Shown here one piece after another: positions 47,061-58,494 of a stretch of 64,000 nt of DNA. The first letter of the stretch is position 1; each line of letters begins with the position of its first letter. The DNA is from Ceratobasidium sp. AG-K (lineage: Eukaryota > Basidiomycota > Agaricomycetes > Cantharellales > Ceratobasidiaceae): positions 2,046,001 through 2,110,000 of the forward strand of contig JAWNGF010000002.1 in assembly GCA_037039685.1 (NCBI GenBank), written 5' to 3'. The position numbers and the translations under genes are program-made. Below the pieces are notes generated by a model. It was not told the DNA's origin and made no database searches. It was given only the letters and a program-made list of their open reading frames with translations.

Positions 47061-47480
47061 TAAGTACCTGATAATGGGGACTGGCAACCCGATAGTAAAC
47101 GTAAGCGGGTAATGTCGGAGGAGGTTTTTTGTAAATTTCTATTGGACATCACAGCCACCATTAGGAAACTGGCAAAAGTTGGTGTAAGTAGAGTGCTCTG
47201 GTTGCGTAGTTGTAATGTTAGCCGTAGAACTTGGTCGGAACATAAGAAGAGGTCATATAGAGCCCACATGAATCAGTAGGACCGGTTTCCTACCCCACTG
47301 AAGGGCAGATCGGTGGGTTGCAAAGGTGCAAAAAACACTCCCCGAGGAGAAGATAGCAATCCGCCATGAAATGTCTATGAAGAAACCCTTTTCGGATACC
47401 TTGGTTAGAAACTCAGTCTTATCGCTCCATACGCGCGCTCATTTTCACCCTAATTGTGGACCTATGTTAGACTCTAACAT

Positions 47481-47655
47481 AGTAGGGCTCCGAAAGAAAC
47501 AGTAAGAAATCATGTGACAGACCTTCGAAGCTCATTTTTACACCCTGTATAGAGCTTGTGCTGTTAGAAAGTGCAAGTAAAGGGTCGTAGACGCCTTATA
47601 TGTCACAAAGACAGACATCACATGATCTCTTACTGTTTCTTTCGGGGCCCTACGC
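47481..47655. repeat. Short inverted repeat, arms of about 40 bases
   Basis: Arm 1 at 47481-47520 and arm 2 at about 47614-47655 are near-exact inverses; each contains 'gaaagaaacagtaaga' or its complement and an end near 'agggc(t/c)cc'. The loop is about 93 bases. It could be a MITE-like remnant or a strong hairpin. Confidence 0.7.
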
Positions 47656-47903
47656 TGTGCACCTCCTCACTGATAAGGGTCAAGCTAAGGCCATTGATCC
47701 CCGTGGTCAATAAGACACCGCACAATGCCCAAGGCGCTGAAGCTTGCAGCGCCACATGGTTCACAAACTAACACATACACCTCCGCACAAGGATTGTCGG
47801 TGGCAGTACAACAAATTTGAGTGCATGATCGTGATGCCCGCCTCGCGGTAGATGCTGCCCGCATACACCGCGGGGTGAATATGCCCATCCAGCCTTGGAG
47901 TCG

Positions 47904-47910
47904 TATAAAA
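47904..47910 (+). promoter_or_regulatory. TATA box of cupredoxin copy 1
   Basis: TATAAAA, 77 bases before the ATG, inside a block duplicated almost unchanged before copy 2 (49831-49837). Confidence 0.65.
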
Positions 47911-47986
47911 CATGTCCGCCCAAGTCGCTCATTCTCCATCTTCTCGTCTCATATTTACTTCTCTCTAGATTTTTACGACAATCACG

Positions 47987-48722
47987 ATGATGTTCAGCTT
48001 TGCTTCCATCTTCTCCGCCGTGGTGCTCGCTCTCCCGCTTGTCACGGCCAGCCCGTTCCCCGCTCCTGCCATCCTTGAAGAGGGTGGTGAGCTCGGACCT
48101 CGTGGCAACTGGCACTATCCCAAGACCCACAGAGTGACCGTTGGTGCATGGGGAAATCTCGCGTACGATCCCGAGTACGTGAACGCCAACGTTGGAGACT
48201 ACATCAAGTTTGAGTTGTACGTACCGAGTCGGCTCTGAACGCTTCGATTACTAACATAGAATCCAGCCACCCGAAGAACCACACTGTGACCGAGAGCTCG
48301 TTCAACAGCCCGTGCAGCAAGCTCACTGATGCGCACGGCAACCAGCTCGGATTCCGTACCGGGTTGTAAGTCGGTCGCCTGTCCCAATAATAACTATAGC
48401 TGACGTCGGACGTAGCATTCCAGTTCCGGCTGACCAAAAGTCGCACTTCCCGACCAGGACGTTCAAGGTCACCGACGTAAGTTGACCCGATCTTGATTTG
48501 TGTGTGATATCTGACAGCAGTTGGCGTTTACAGAAGAAGCCTCACTGGTTCTACTGTGGTCAAACCGGTCACTGCCCCGCTGGCATGGTCTTTGCGGTAT
48601 GCCTTGGCCTTTATTTGCTATTGCTGTGCACTCATCCTCGTGTTATGTAGGTTAACCCTCCTCATGAGGGTAACACTTTCGCCAAGTTCAAGCAGATGGC
48701 CCAGGCTTCCGGTGGAAAATAA
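47987..48722 (+). CDS. Secreted cupredoxin (blue copper protein), copy 1
   Basis: ATG 47987 (with a second ATG at 47990) starts a signal peptide, MMFSFASIFSAVVLALPLVT ending ASP. The mature domain is a single plastocyanin-like fold: RVTVGAWGNLAYDPEYVNAN, VGDYIKFEFHPKNHTVTESS, FNSPCSKL, then KPHWFYCGQTGHCPAGMVFA. Likely type 1 copper ligands are His in PKNHT, then Cys, His and Met in the C-x4-H-x4-M spacing of YCGQTGHCPAGM. Five exons with introns of about 50-60 bases; TAA 48720-48722. Such proteins are secreted and wall-associated in basidiomycetes. The tail is KQMAQASGGK; copy 2 differs there. Confidence 0.88.
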
Positions 48723-49469
48723 GAGGTCGTGGTAACGGACTCGGCGCACGATTGAGCTTTTTTCGACGCATATATGACTATCATTAGTTGGGAAACGGAC
48801 TCTAGCTAGCAGCTTGACCAACTCTATTTTACCATTGTAACGATATTATATTATACGAATTATTACAACAAGAGATAAAATACCTTGCAGAACACCGGCA
48901 ATGATTACATGCGAGACCAGGAATTCGGGGTAATATGCACGCGAAGCTACCGGACCTTCATCAACGAAGGGGATTAGGGAGCATATCGCCTAAAATGTAT
49001 AGTTGATGCTCGACAAGAATGACATTGGTGATCACGATTACTCAAAAAATGTGGGGGACCGTTATTTTGCCTGCGTAACCTCATGCCAAGATGCGGAAAA
49101 GAAGCGCGTAAGCGTATCTCTGGCCCGGGGCCGAAGCTCGTGTGTATTATCACGACCATGAAATATCTGGAGGGGTCGGGTTTCAATGACAACCAAGCAC
49201 TTACATGGTTAAAACCACAGTTGCAAGATATGACTCAAGTTGACACAAGTTGCTTTCGTCTACTAAAGCCCGGCTACGAACCTTGGTCCGCGAAAATCTG
49301 CTTGACATGAGGACTGGATAGGAAGCTTGGACCCGGGGTATGCTGACCTTCCGCTTTGCTCCTAGCCGACACAGTTTACTCATTCTTGCCCGCTTTGACG
49401 GGCAGCGTAGAAAATAGCCCCGGGACAGTTTTTTTTACCCATGTGCCTCAGGAGGCAATTCAACCTTTC

Positions 49470-49600
49470 AGAGCGCTCAAGTATTCATCCCATCAACAGC
49501 GACGTCACCGCTGCCAAATACAATGCCACCGGGCTTGCCCGAAACATGACCTAGATTCACCTCGGGTTGATTAGCACGGCAATGTACGCCGTATCCCACA
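49470..49600. pseudogene. Decayed duplicated segment, copy 2
   Basis: Matches the segment at 46,900-47,060 in order and spacing. It contains stops in the frame that is open in the other copy, so it is not functional as a gene. Confidence 0.4.
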
Positions 49601-49830
49601 CTAAACATCAACTCGAAGGCAAACGATATCCGTAGCCAATGGGAGGCAGCGAAACGCCCGAGGCGCCGAGGCAAACAGCGCCTCTGTCATGATCTGCCCT
49701 CCAATCAGGGAATTATCGGTGGCGGTACGAGGCCACTTGAGTGTATGATGCACGGCTTCACGGTACACAGTGCCCGCATACACCGCGAGGTCGTTGAACT
49801 CGTACCACACGCCATCCAGCCTTGGGGTCG

Positions 49831-49837
49831 TATAAAA
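49831..49837 (+). promoter_or_regulatory. TATA box of cupredoxin copy 2
   Basis: TATAAAA, 77 bases before the ATG at 49914, in the same context as in copy 1. Confidence 0.65.
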
Positions 49838-49913
49838 CATGCCCGCCCAAGTCACTCATTCTCCATCTTCTCGTCTCACATTTACTTCTCTCTAGATTTT
49901 TACGACAATCACG

Positions 49914-50645
49914 ATGATGTTCAGCTTTGCTTCCATCTTCTCCGCCGTTGTGCTCGTTCTCCCGCTTGTCACGGCCAGCCCGTTCCCCGCTCCTGCCATC
50001 CTTGAAGAGGGTGGTGAGCTTGGGCCTCGTGGCAACTGGCACTATCCCAAGACCCACAGAGTGACCGTTGGTGCATGGGGAAATCTCGCGTACGATCCCG
50101 AGTACGTGAACGCCAACGTTGGAGACTATATCAAGTTTGAGTTGTACGTACCGAGTCGGCTCTGAACGCTTCGATTACTAACATAGAATCCAGCCACCCG
50201 AAGAACCACACTGTGACCGAGAGCTCGTTCAACAGCCCGTGCAGCAAGCTCACTGATGCGCACGGCAACCAGCTCGGATTCCGTACCGGGTTGTAAGTCG
50301 CTCGCCTGTCTCTACAATAATTATAACTGACAGCTCGGACGCAGCATCCCAGTTCCGGCTGACCAAAAGTCGCACTTCCCGACCAGGACGTTCAAGGTCA
50401 CTGACGTAAGTTGACCCGACCTTGAGTTGTGTGTGAGATATCTGACAGCAGTTGGCGTTTACAGAAGAAGCCTCACTGGTTCTACTGTGGTCAGACTGGC
50501 CACTGTCCCGCCGGCATGGTCTTTGCGGTACGTCTCACCTCTCATCCATCATAAACACGTACTCATCCAACAATAGGTCAACCCTCCCCACGAGGGCAAC
50601 ACCTTTGCCAAGTTCAAGGACATGGCCAAGTCTTCCGGAAAGTAA
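49914..50645 (+). CDS. Secreted cupredoxin (blue copper protein), copy 2
   Basis: Tandem duplicate of 47987-48722, about 1.93 kb downstream, same five-exon structure. The first exon differs by one residue (LVLPLV for LALPLV in the signal peptide). The copper site exon is unchanged (YCGQTGHCPAGM). The last exon ends KDMAKSSGK, and the last intron differs in length and sequence. Stop TAA 50643-50645. The very high identity in coding and intron sequence indicates a recent duplication or ongoing conversion. Confidence 0.88.
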
Positions 50646-51941
50646 ACTCACAACTTGATTGGACATTTTCGCATACATTCTCTTCTCGGTTGGAACGGAC
50701 TCTAGCAGCGATTGACCAACTGTATTCACGATCTTAATGATATTCTACCATTGACTAGTTACATGGTGGCCCGGTGGGGTGTGCACAAGGTTTATGGGCT
50801 CTAAAAGACATACGCACCGAGACGTTGGATGTTTGGGCTTTACGAGGACAGCGAAGCAAAGTATGACGACAACTGCGGCTACTCACCGTAAACACACGGG
50901 AGATTCAAGGGTAGTGCTAGCTGGTCGTAGCTTCTAGTCGTATCTCCATCGAGGCTCTGAATGGAACATGGTGTGAACGTTGGGCCAAAAGTGAGCGTGG
51001 GTACCGTTGTTGAGCGGTCTGTGGCCTGGGCAGTAGCGGGTCTGTTCGGGTAGAGGAGGTGCTAGTTCAGAGAATGGTTAGAGTCGTCTTGGCATCCTCC
51101 ATTTGCGGAGCCTGGTTGGACGCAATGCGCGAGTAATAAAGGATGTGATGGCGAGGTTGGTGCAACTCGCCTCTGCTCGGCGTCAACATTGCAAGTTCAA
51201 CACTGAAGCGATAGAATTGCAGATCCAGCGATACGTAACCATTGACGCCATACCACCAACTCACCTCGATGCAGGGGTGACCCCACACTCGCTATCTAGT
51301 CTACTCCGTCACCAGCCCAGCCCGAAACCACCCGTAAAGTCTGTTCGCCAAAATCACATTTCACCGCCGGCAAGTTGTTCTCTTTTTGTGGTTCTGGCAC
51401 GAGCAGTTCCTTGTCGTCCCGAGCGGGTCCGGGGAATTAGGAAGAGGCCGCGGGGTAGGTGCCGATTGGAGTAGAGTAGGTACAGGGTACTAGTGTATCT
51501 AACAACAGGCTTACAGAATGAAAGCAAGGCGGTCCGGTGACCCACATGATAGGGGGGAAAGGTGCGGGGGTGCCGCTGGACGCGTAGTCGGATGAATCAT
51601 CCAGCCGACCCGGTATCGTCCGCGCAATGGGGGCGTCGGCGTTGGCGAACATTTTTGGGCGAAATGCGAGGCGGGCGTTGTTGGCTGGGTCAGATGAAAA
51701 GGTCCCACGTTCGTGGCTCTGAAAGGCCAGACCGACGAGTCAGGTGACGTGATGGGTGGCGGGCGGGGACGGAACGCGGACGAGACCGGCAAGCGTCGAG
51801 GACGTCGGGGCAGCGTGCGGGGCCCCACACGCGACAGAGCAGGCGTCGGTGGGCGCAGATCGACTCACGTGGAGACAAGAGCGGATATTATTGATAAAAG
51901 CGGGTGACCCGACTCTGCCCGAGAGCTCTCTCCCGACTACC
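50646..51941. other. Intergenic region
   Basis: About 1.3 kb between cupredoxin 2 and the unknown gene at 51942. GC content rises sharply after about 51,400. Open frames after 51,500 on both strands reflect this GC bias rather than coding. No motif recognised. Confidence 0.45.
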
Positions 51942-54900
51942 ATGGCTCGCCGCGAGCACCCGCAGCTGCCTCCGATCCACCTCTTGGCGCCGCTGCCTGC
52001 CCCGGTTGCGCGTCCTGCTGCGTTTGCTGTTTCCCACCGCACCCACGACGGACTGCAGGCCTTCGACTACGGCGATTTGCACGAGACGGCCAGCGGAGGT
52101 GGATACAGCTACTATTCAAGCTCACAGACCCCTGCCCCGGTCGATCCCATGTTCCGGTGAGCACACTGGTTTTTCTATTGGCAGCTAGTTGACAGCAGCA
52201 GTCCCCGCCCGTCGTTTCCCATTACGATCCCCCAACACCATGCCCCACCGCGCCCGCTCCCCCCGCCGAGCCGCAAGTTTGTGCATCCCCCCGCGACGTA
52301 TATTGCCCCTGCGCATCCGCACTCGCACCACCTGCACTCGATCCCCCCACGCGATAAATCCACCCGCACGCTTATCCTCGACCATCTGCTATGGATGCAT
52401 GCCCGGGCCCGCTTTGGAGCAGCTCGCGGGGAGCTCGGAGTCGGGACCAAGCCGCACCTCGACTCAAAAGACGCCTGCCTCGAGACGCTCGAGGACCACG
52501 GGGTGATGGGGCTCGGGCTGTTTGAAGAGAGCCTGGACAGACTGTCGTATCCCACCGATGCAGCGGATATCGACCCTCCGGACGGACTGGCGCTGGGACC
52601 ACCTGACCTGGCCCTCGCAGCCGCTTATCGCGCCAAGGCCACCGGGCTCGAAAAGGTATTGACGGCCATGCTCGACCAAACACCCGCGCCCGAACCACCA
52701 GCGGAAGACGAGGACATGGACAGCTCGATGAGCAGCAGTCCCGGCAGCACAGGTATGTCGCACCCACCACTCTGAACCCGGCTTATTCCGCCCAGTTTCC
52801 CCGCCTTCCCACAAACTCCCCAACTCGGTCCGGCTCCGGCTCGCGCTTTCGCTCCTCGTCAACGAGCTGTTTTCGCCTGAAGCCGAGGCGCCGACCACCG
52901 CTGGATCCAGCGTCCCCCCGGCGCTGCTCTCGCTCGCCCAACTCGCCCCGCCCACCGAGTCGCTCGTCTCGCCTCCGTCGCCGGTCACTCTCCCCTCGTT
53001 CGGCAATTCACCTCGGGCGCACCTGCCGTCCCCCAGAGCATCTTCAACAGCATCCCCCGCGGCCAAGGCATCGAAGGTCCATGGACGTTCCGCAGCGGAC
53101 CGGTCACACCTAGCCAAGGCCTCTACAAGGACGGTGTGCTCGAAGACGTCTATGCCCAACAAACCCCCCGCTGCGCACGGCACTTGTCCAAGACGTGTCA
53201 AGCACCCGCCTGTGCGTTCGTCCCCGCCCCGAGCACGAGCGCGAATAGCCGGCCGGCCATGATCCTCGGCGTCCAGCCCGGCCGAACGAGTACCATCGGC
53301 GCCGGACTCGGGCGATCGGGTGGGCCCCCGCTCCGACTGCCCCGCGCGTCGAATACGCTCGGTGCACGTCGGATGAGCTCGTCCATGAGTCTCAGCCCAC
53401 CGACTCCGGCACTCGGACTCGGCGGAACCGGGCCGGGCCTTGACTCGGTCGCCGGTGGGCGTTTGACCGCCCTCGTCTCGCGGTTCTTGCGCCTCTCGGC
53501 CCTGGTCGCCATCGAACTCGGCCGCGAAGCACGCGGAGAAGAAGACGGATTCGGGACGCGGAACATCACACCCCCGCTCGTCAAGATTCCCAATACGAAC
53601 CCGTACCTGCCCACCTCGAGTGGCTCGAGCACCGACGGATCCGACGACGAGCGTCCGAGCAAGACCCGCATGGTGGGTGGACGTGCGATTGCCGGCCGGT
53701 TACGCGCGCGCGGACGGGACCTCGGACTCGACGCCCACGCCCGCCCGACACGCGTATGGTACGCCCTCTTGTGCGGCCTCGTCACGCGTGCATGTCTTGA
53801 AGGATACCTCGCCCGCGGGTGGAAAGGTACTCTTGGGGCTGAAATCCTGTTCCGAGTCGGGGTGAAGCCTTCTCCAGACTCGACTGGCTCGCGTACATGG
53901 TCTGCGCAAGAAGAACGCGACCTCGGGGCGTACGAAGCGCGCGAGCGGGCGTTGGCAGGTGTGTACGATCCCGACGAGATGCCATCGCTCGACGAGGCGG
54001 GGAGGATATTGTTTGCGCGCGAGGCGGGAGAGGAAGAACTCGAGTGGGAGCGGGAAGTCAGGAATCGGCTGGTCGAGGTGCGTTTCGGTCCTAGCCAATG
54101 GACAATCGCTGACGATTCTTTGTTTTGTTTCGATTGCAACTTTAATTTTGTTCCCTTGGTCGTCGCTCATCATTTTCCCACTGTGTGGCGGTCTCGGTCT
54201 GTGTTTCCCTGGATGGGTGCTTCCACCGTACTCGTTCGGCTTGCGTGCATCGGTGTGAATCCCTCAATCGGCGTCATATCCTCGATGCGCGATATGATTC
54301 CGCTCCGAACCTATACTCGAATCTCCCCTAACGCGAACCATACGTGGTTAACCCAACGCTCGGTTAACCTACAACTATACTTGGTTAACCTACCGCACCC
54401 ACCGATTAACCTATCGCACGAACTCGGCTAACTGACTGCACCACCATACTCGGCTAACCCACCGCGGCCCCCCTCCGGCGGTAAATTTACATATCCGTAC
54501 CTAATCCGACGTCGAATAACCTTGACGTGGTTCCTGTCGGGCTGTGCATGCGACCGTTTGGCCGTCCAATCATCGCTGATCGACGCGCTCGCAATCGTCG
54601 CCTCGGCAATCATGAATATTCGATTATTCCGATCGACCCACTCATATCGCCCCACTCGCGTCTTCGGACATGACGACTTGCCGACGTGACTGTATCGTCC
54701 CACCTGAAACGGATCTGCACGTCTATAGTTCACGACCGTGTCTCACGACGCACCTTCCCTTGGAGCGCACCTCGAAACGCTCGCGATCAAGTACCCGGCC
54801 GAACCCGTCGAACGCGCCGCACTCCGGTTCTGCGAATCCGTCGCCAGATGGCGGGGCAAGCCCGAACTCGAGACGGTACGTGCTCGCACCTACCCACCAA

Positions 54901-55201
54901 CACCGACTGACCATGAGCAGTACAAGAAACCCGCGGGCTCGCCTGGTCCGTCGATTCCGATTGACCAGCTGATTAACATCCCCATGACGGCGACGCCCAA
55001 GCCCCCGATCGAGCGATATTTTCACCTCCCAGTCGTGGGAACGCCCACTCCTCCCCCGCTTCGCGCCCTTCAGACGCGACGCCGACCAACTCGAAGCGAC
55101 CCCGTGCGCACGACGAGGCGAGCGAGCGAGAGGCCAAAAAGGCCAATCCGGGTCAAGGGTATGTCGAAGTCGAAGAGTGGGTTGGGCCGTATGGGTTGTG
55201 A
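51942..55201 (+). CDS. Unrecognised Pro/Ser/Arg-rich protein; exon model uncertain
   Basis: ATG 51942 gives MARREHPQLPPIHLLAPLPA and a first exon to about 52,157. Exon 2 has RSTRTLILDHLLWMHARARF-like sequence (about 52,360-52,420) and EEDEDMDSSMSSSPGS. A third exon continues LRLALSLLVNELFSPEAEA, but the frame must change before about 53,000 to reach SIPRGQGIEGPWTFRSGPV and LYKDGVLEDVYAQQT. Further helical blocks are VSRFLRLSALVAIELGREAR and VWYALLCGLVTRACLEGYLA. A phase-0 donor at 54079 and acceptor before 54729 would add FTTVSHDAPSLGAHLETLAI and KPELETYKKPAGSPG. An acidic tail ending VEVEEWVGPYGL with TGA 55199-55201 lies in a different frame and needs one more splice. Alternatively these are two genes (51942-54.1 kb and 54738-55201). 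No known family recognised. Confidence 0.5.
54341..54466. repeat. Degenerate GGTTAACC-type tandem repeat
   Basis: Six units of the form (t/c)GG(t/c)TAAC(c/t) at about 54346, 54362, 54383, 54403, 54425 and 54452, each separated by 16-27 bases rich in C and A. The core GGTTAACC is itself palindromic. It lies inside the long presumed intron. Confidence 0.65.
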
Positions 55202-55427
55202 CGTAGCGGTCGGGGTTTGGATTCGTTTTGGTTTTTTGGATATATTAGATCTTTATGTTGTTTTTGGTTATACCTTTTTGCTGTTTATGTGTATTCTTGA
55301 TGAACCCCCCAATGCATTCAAATTATATATAGTACAGAGTAGTACAGACCGGTACAGATTACAAGATACCAAATAAGGAGCATATCAGACGTGTATCACA
55401 AACGTAGTGTCCATATTAATCTCATCA

Positions 55428-57272
55428 CTAGCTGGCATGGTGTCGCTCGCTAGTCACATGTGCACGCACGGGAACCTGCAGCTCGCGTGCACGTTCCACA
55501 TCTTCCTCGACCCTTGCATTCTTTTTGGCGTCGTCGTCAACGTCGCTCAGCTCAGCCTCGCTGTCTTCCATGATTTCGAACCGGAGCGTATGGCCCGACT
55601 TGGTATGATCGACCGGACTCGGCGCGTCCGACCCTGCAGAAGGCATTCCGTTCGAGGACCGAACAATCTCCTGCATCACCAAGACACCGCGCGACGGCAA
55701 GTCGCCACTCGATGTACCAGAGCCTGTGCCCCGCCCCGTAGGCCCGATGCTGCCAAACGTGCTGATCCCGTTGGAACCCTTTTCTTGCATTCGTTCAGCA
55801 CGGGCTTGTCTGCGCGCACCAAACCCGAGTACGTTGGGACGGGTCGAAACAAACATGATCACGTTGACCACGCCCGAGAGGCCAAAGACCGACACGACGA
55901 TGGCTGTCGCAAGGAACGGCGTCTCGGAAGCAGTGCGGATCTCTTCGGGGGGTGCCGATGGATCAAACGTTGTCCAGCGTGCAATGGACAGGGGAAGAAT
56001 AAGGGCAGTGTATGCGGCCGGATAACTAGATTCAGACAGATAAGCACCGGTTGGCATGCGTTATCAGAAGACTTACTAGAGCATCTTGAGCGCGTCTCGG
56101 GTCTCTTGCTTGATAACCAGACGCCCACTGCTCGTGGCCATTGCCTGTAGGCGCACGCCACCAGGTCCAGTCACATAGGACATGTCCTGCTCGCCCTTTC
56201 GTTTAAAGTGGAACCGGATGTGGGTCCATTTCCTCGGGTCGACCGAGATGAATCCACGAAGACGAAGGAACAGGATTGTGTAGAGGACGATGGAGAGGAG
56301 GGCCGTGAACCTAATTCCACAGGCTGAGGACGACAGGTTCGAAATGAAGAGTAAGACTTACCATAGCCAAAAGTATTCAAATAGAATACGTTCAACCATG
56401 TACCCTTGTCCGATCCAGCAGTAGAACCTGCAACCGATCAGCGCTAGGAACAGGCGAGCGTAATCGTGCTTACGGGGTTGGTGCGTAAAAGTCCTCGAGA
56501 GCGACACCCGATCCATGGCGGCTCTTTTTCTGATTGATAGCAAATCCTAAAACACCGAGGTCAGATGGCATGGTGGTGCTTGAAATCCTGACCCACCAAC
56601 TGATACACAGAGTCCAAGATACAACCAGATCGAAGCGATGACAGAACCCCAGATGCGAGCACCTACAGCGCCGGTCGGAGGGTGCCAACTAAAGAAGATG
56701 ACCACAAACGTGTGGACCGAAATGGCCAGGGTACTACAAACATATGGCTCAATGGAACAAGTAAAACGCCTAGATAGAATGTACCTCATAGCCACCCCGG
56801 TTTCCCCGAGTGTTTGGATGACGCCTTGTGCTCTGCATAGCGCACCACAGTAACATTGAGAACCTCGAATCCACTCGATATTGACAATGGCGCCCCAGCC
56901 TAGAACCAAGATCAGCTGTGATGGCACGAGATCAATTATTTCGGCCGACCTTGCAGAAAATCAGCAAACAACAGGCTGAGCATGTAAAAGTCGACATGGG
57001 TCTTGAAAAAGTTGCTCGAGCGTTTGGTTGGCCCAGCGAGCTCCAGTCGTCGCAGCTGGATGTGGTTGCGAATGACGTAGCCGAGGAGAATAATAACCGC
57101 CAATGCGGAGGCTACACCCGTTGCCGTGATGACCTATAAGGAATGAGACTATAAACAAATTGGTGTGCACAAGGCCACTTACCGAAAGCCCGACACGATG
57201 CCGTAGTTCCAAATGACTGTGGCATATCTTGTTCCGAATGGCAGCCCCTTGCTCATCGGTGAGAGACGACAT
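55428..57272 (-). CDS. Seven-helix GPCR, Git3/cAMP-receptor-like
   Basis: ATG 57272 gives a short polar N-terminus. Helices follow: ITATGVASALAVIILLGYVI, DFYMLSLLFADFLQ, the ECL1-type segment YCGALCRAQGVIQTLGETGV with paired cysteines, LAISVHTFVVIFFSWHPPTG, VIASIWLYLGLCV, WCWIGQGYMVERILFEYFWL, LSIVLYTILFLRLRGF, then YYPAAYTALILPLSIARW and FLATAIVVSVFGLSGVVNVI. The cytoplasmic tail is about 150 residues, with polyacidic and Ser-rich parts, ending at TAG 55428-55430. This fits the fungal Git3/Gpr1 or Dicty-CAR-like group that signals through a G-alpha protein for nutrients. The ligand is not known. Confidence 0.82.
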
Positions 57273-58494
57273 GACGATGGAGCCAAGGCCACAAGGCAAG
57301 TTAAAAGTTGGGGGTGGAGGCTGGAGCTGGGGAGAATTTGTCCACTGAGCACCGCCCAGAAGTAGCATTTCGCTACACGGCGTGAAATTCAAGCGACCAC
57401 TCCGCCCAGGCAACACTTGATAGCATTGGATTAGCCGATTGCCATTTCAAGTCTGGCTTATCTGGGTCCACACGTTCGAAGGCACAAACGGAATCCGGGT
57501 GGACAGCTGACATCACCCAGTCTGGTACAGCAGATCGTGCCTTGGTGGCTGTCAGTAACTCGTGGTCCCGCGAGATACGAACGGGATTGGTCGCCATCCG
57601 GCGCAAACGGTCACCAGCCTGATCTGGCCCGATGGATGCTAACTAGATGCAGTAGTGGGCCGAACGCTCGTGATTGTCAGAGCCAATACGTTAGATTGTA
57701 CCGTGTTCGGGTAATTGAGACACAAAACCCCGGCCAGAGACGTGGTTGTTGTTGGCTTGGTAGTGTGTAAAAATACGACAGCCAGACTGGGCCACAAGCA
57801 ACGCTGAGATTATCCAAATCACGAAGAGGCTAGTGGTCCAGAAAGCTTCCAGACCGATAGTTCCAGTAGGACCTCGCGGATAGACTTTTTTCCCCGACCG
57901 GACATAAGCTAATTCGGCCAGTTTGCTGAAACCTGGACAATGCCGGGTGGAGATCAGCAAACTTTGTTCCTGAACTCGTGTGCAAGTCGTTTGCATATGA
58001 AATCTGGAGTCGTTCATTTAGCACAAAGCAACTGGCACGTAACAGTAGCGAATATAGCTCGAATGGGTTCCAGAACAGTCGTCGTAGGTATCTAAGAACA
58101 ACTGGTGATTGGTTTCGGAGAAGGATGCTCAAATTATAAATCAAATAAATCAGATCAGGCCAAGCTCGATCGCGCCTTACCGATATGGGTCGCACGAGTG
58201 AGGTTTGAGGTCATCAATACAAAGGAAAGTACAGCGACATGGCACTTCGTAGGAATATTGAGTTGATTGTGCCAAGAGCCGGGAGTGTAACGGAAGTAAA
58301 GAGGATAGACTGTTACATTGTTTATACCCAACAAAAAAATCACGTGGGAGGTGTTATCCAGTACTAGCAAGAAGGCGAACCGAACATGATAACAAGAATC
58401 ATAAGAAGTACATATAATATATACACTTGAACGAACTGAAACAAGGTCAGCTATGTAACGAAGCCAAGTGGAAGCGTGCAACCAGTGGCGTCAA
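57273..58494. other. Intergenic region
   Basis: About 1.2 kb between the GPCR start and the IDO stop, both on the minus strand. Minus-strand frames of up to 121 codons (57691-58195) show no domain. It would hold the GPCR promoter and the IDO trailer. Confidence 0.4.

Larger units (their letters stand above)
46540..47986. other. Gene-poor region with relic and inverted repeat
   Basis: About 1.4 kb between the tRNA and the first cupredoxin. Two things can be seen. A segment at about 46,900-47,060 resembles one upstream of the second cupredoxin (about 49,470-49,600). A short inverted repeat lies at 47481-47655. The last 300 bases before 47,987 are the duplicated cupredoxin promoter. Confidence 0.5.
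48723..49913. other. Intergenic region between the cupredoxin copies
   Basis: About 1.2 kb. The far end (from about 49,620) is duplicated promoter. A middle part (about 49,470-49,600) is the second copy of the decayed segment. The first half shows nothing recognised. Confidence 0.5.

Noticed and set aside
57537..58195. Overlapping frames on both strands upstream of the GPCR
   Set aside because: No motif and no splice-consistent chain; treated as intergenic.
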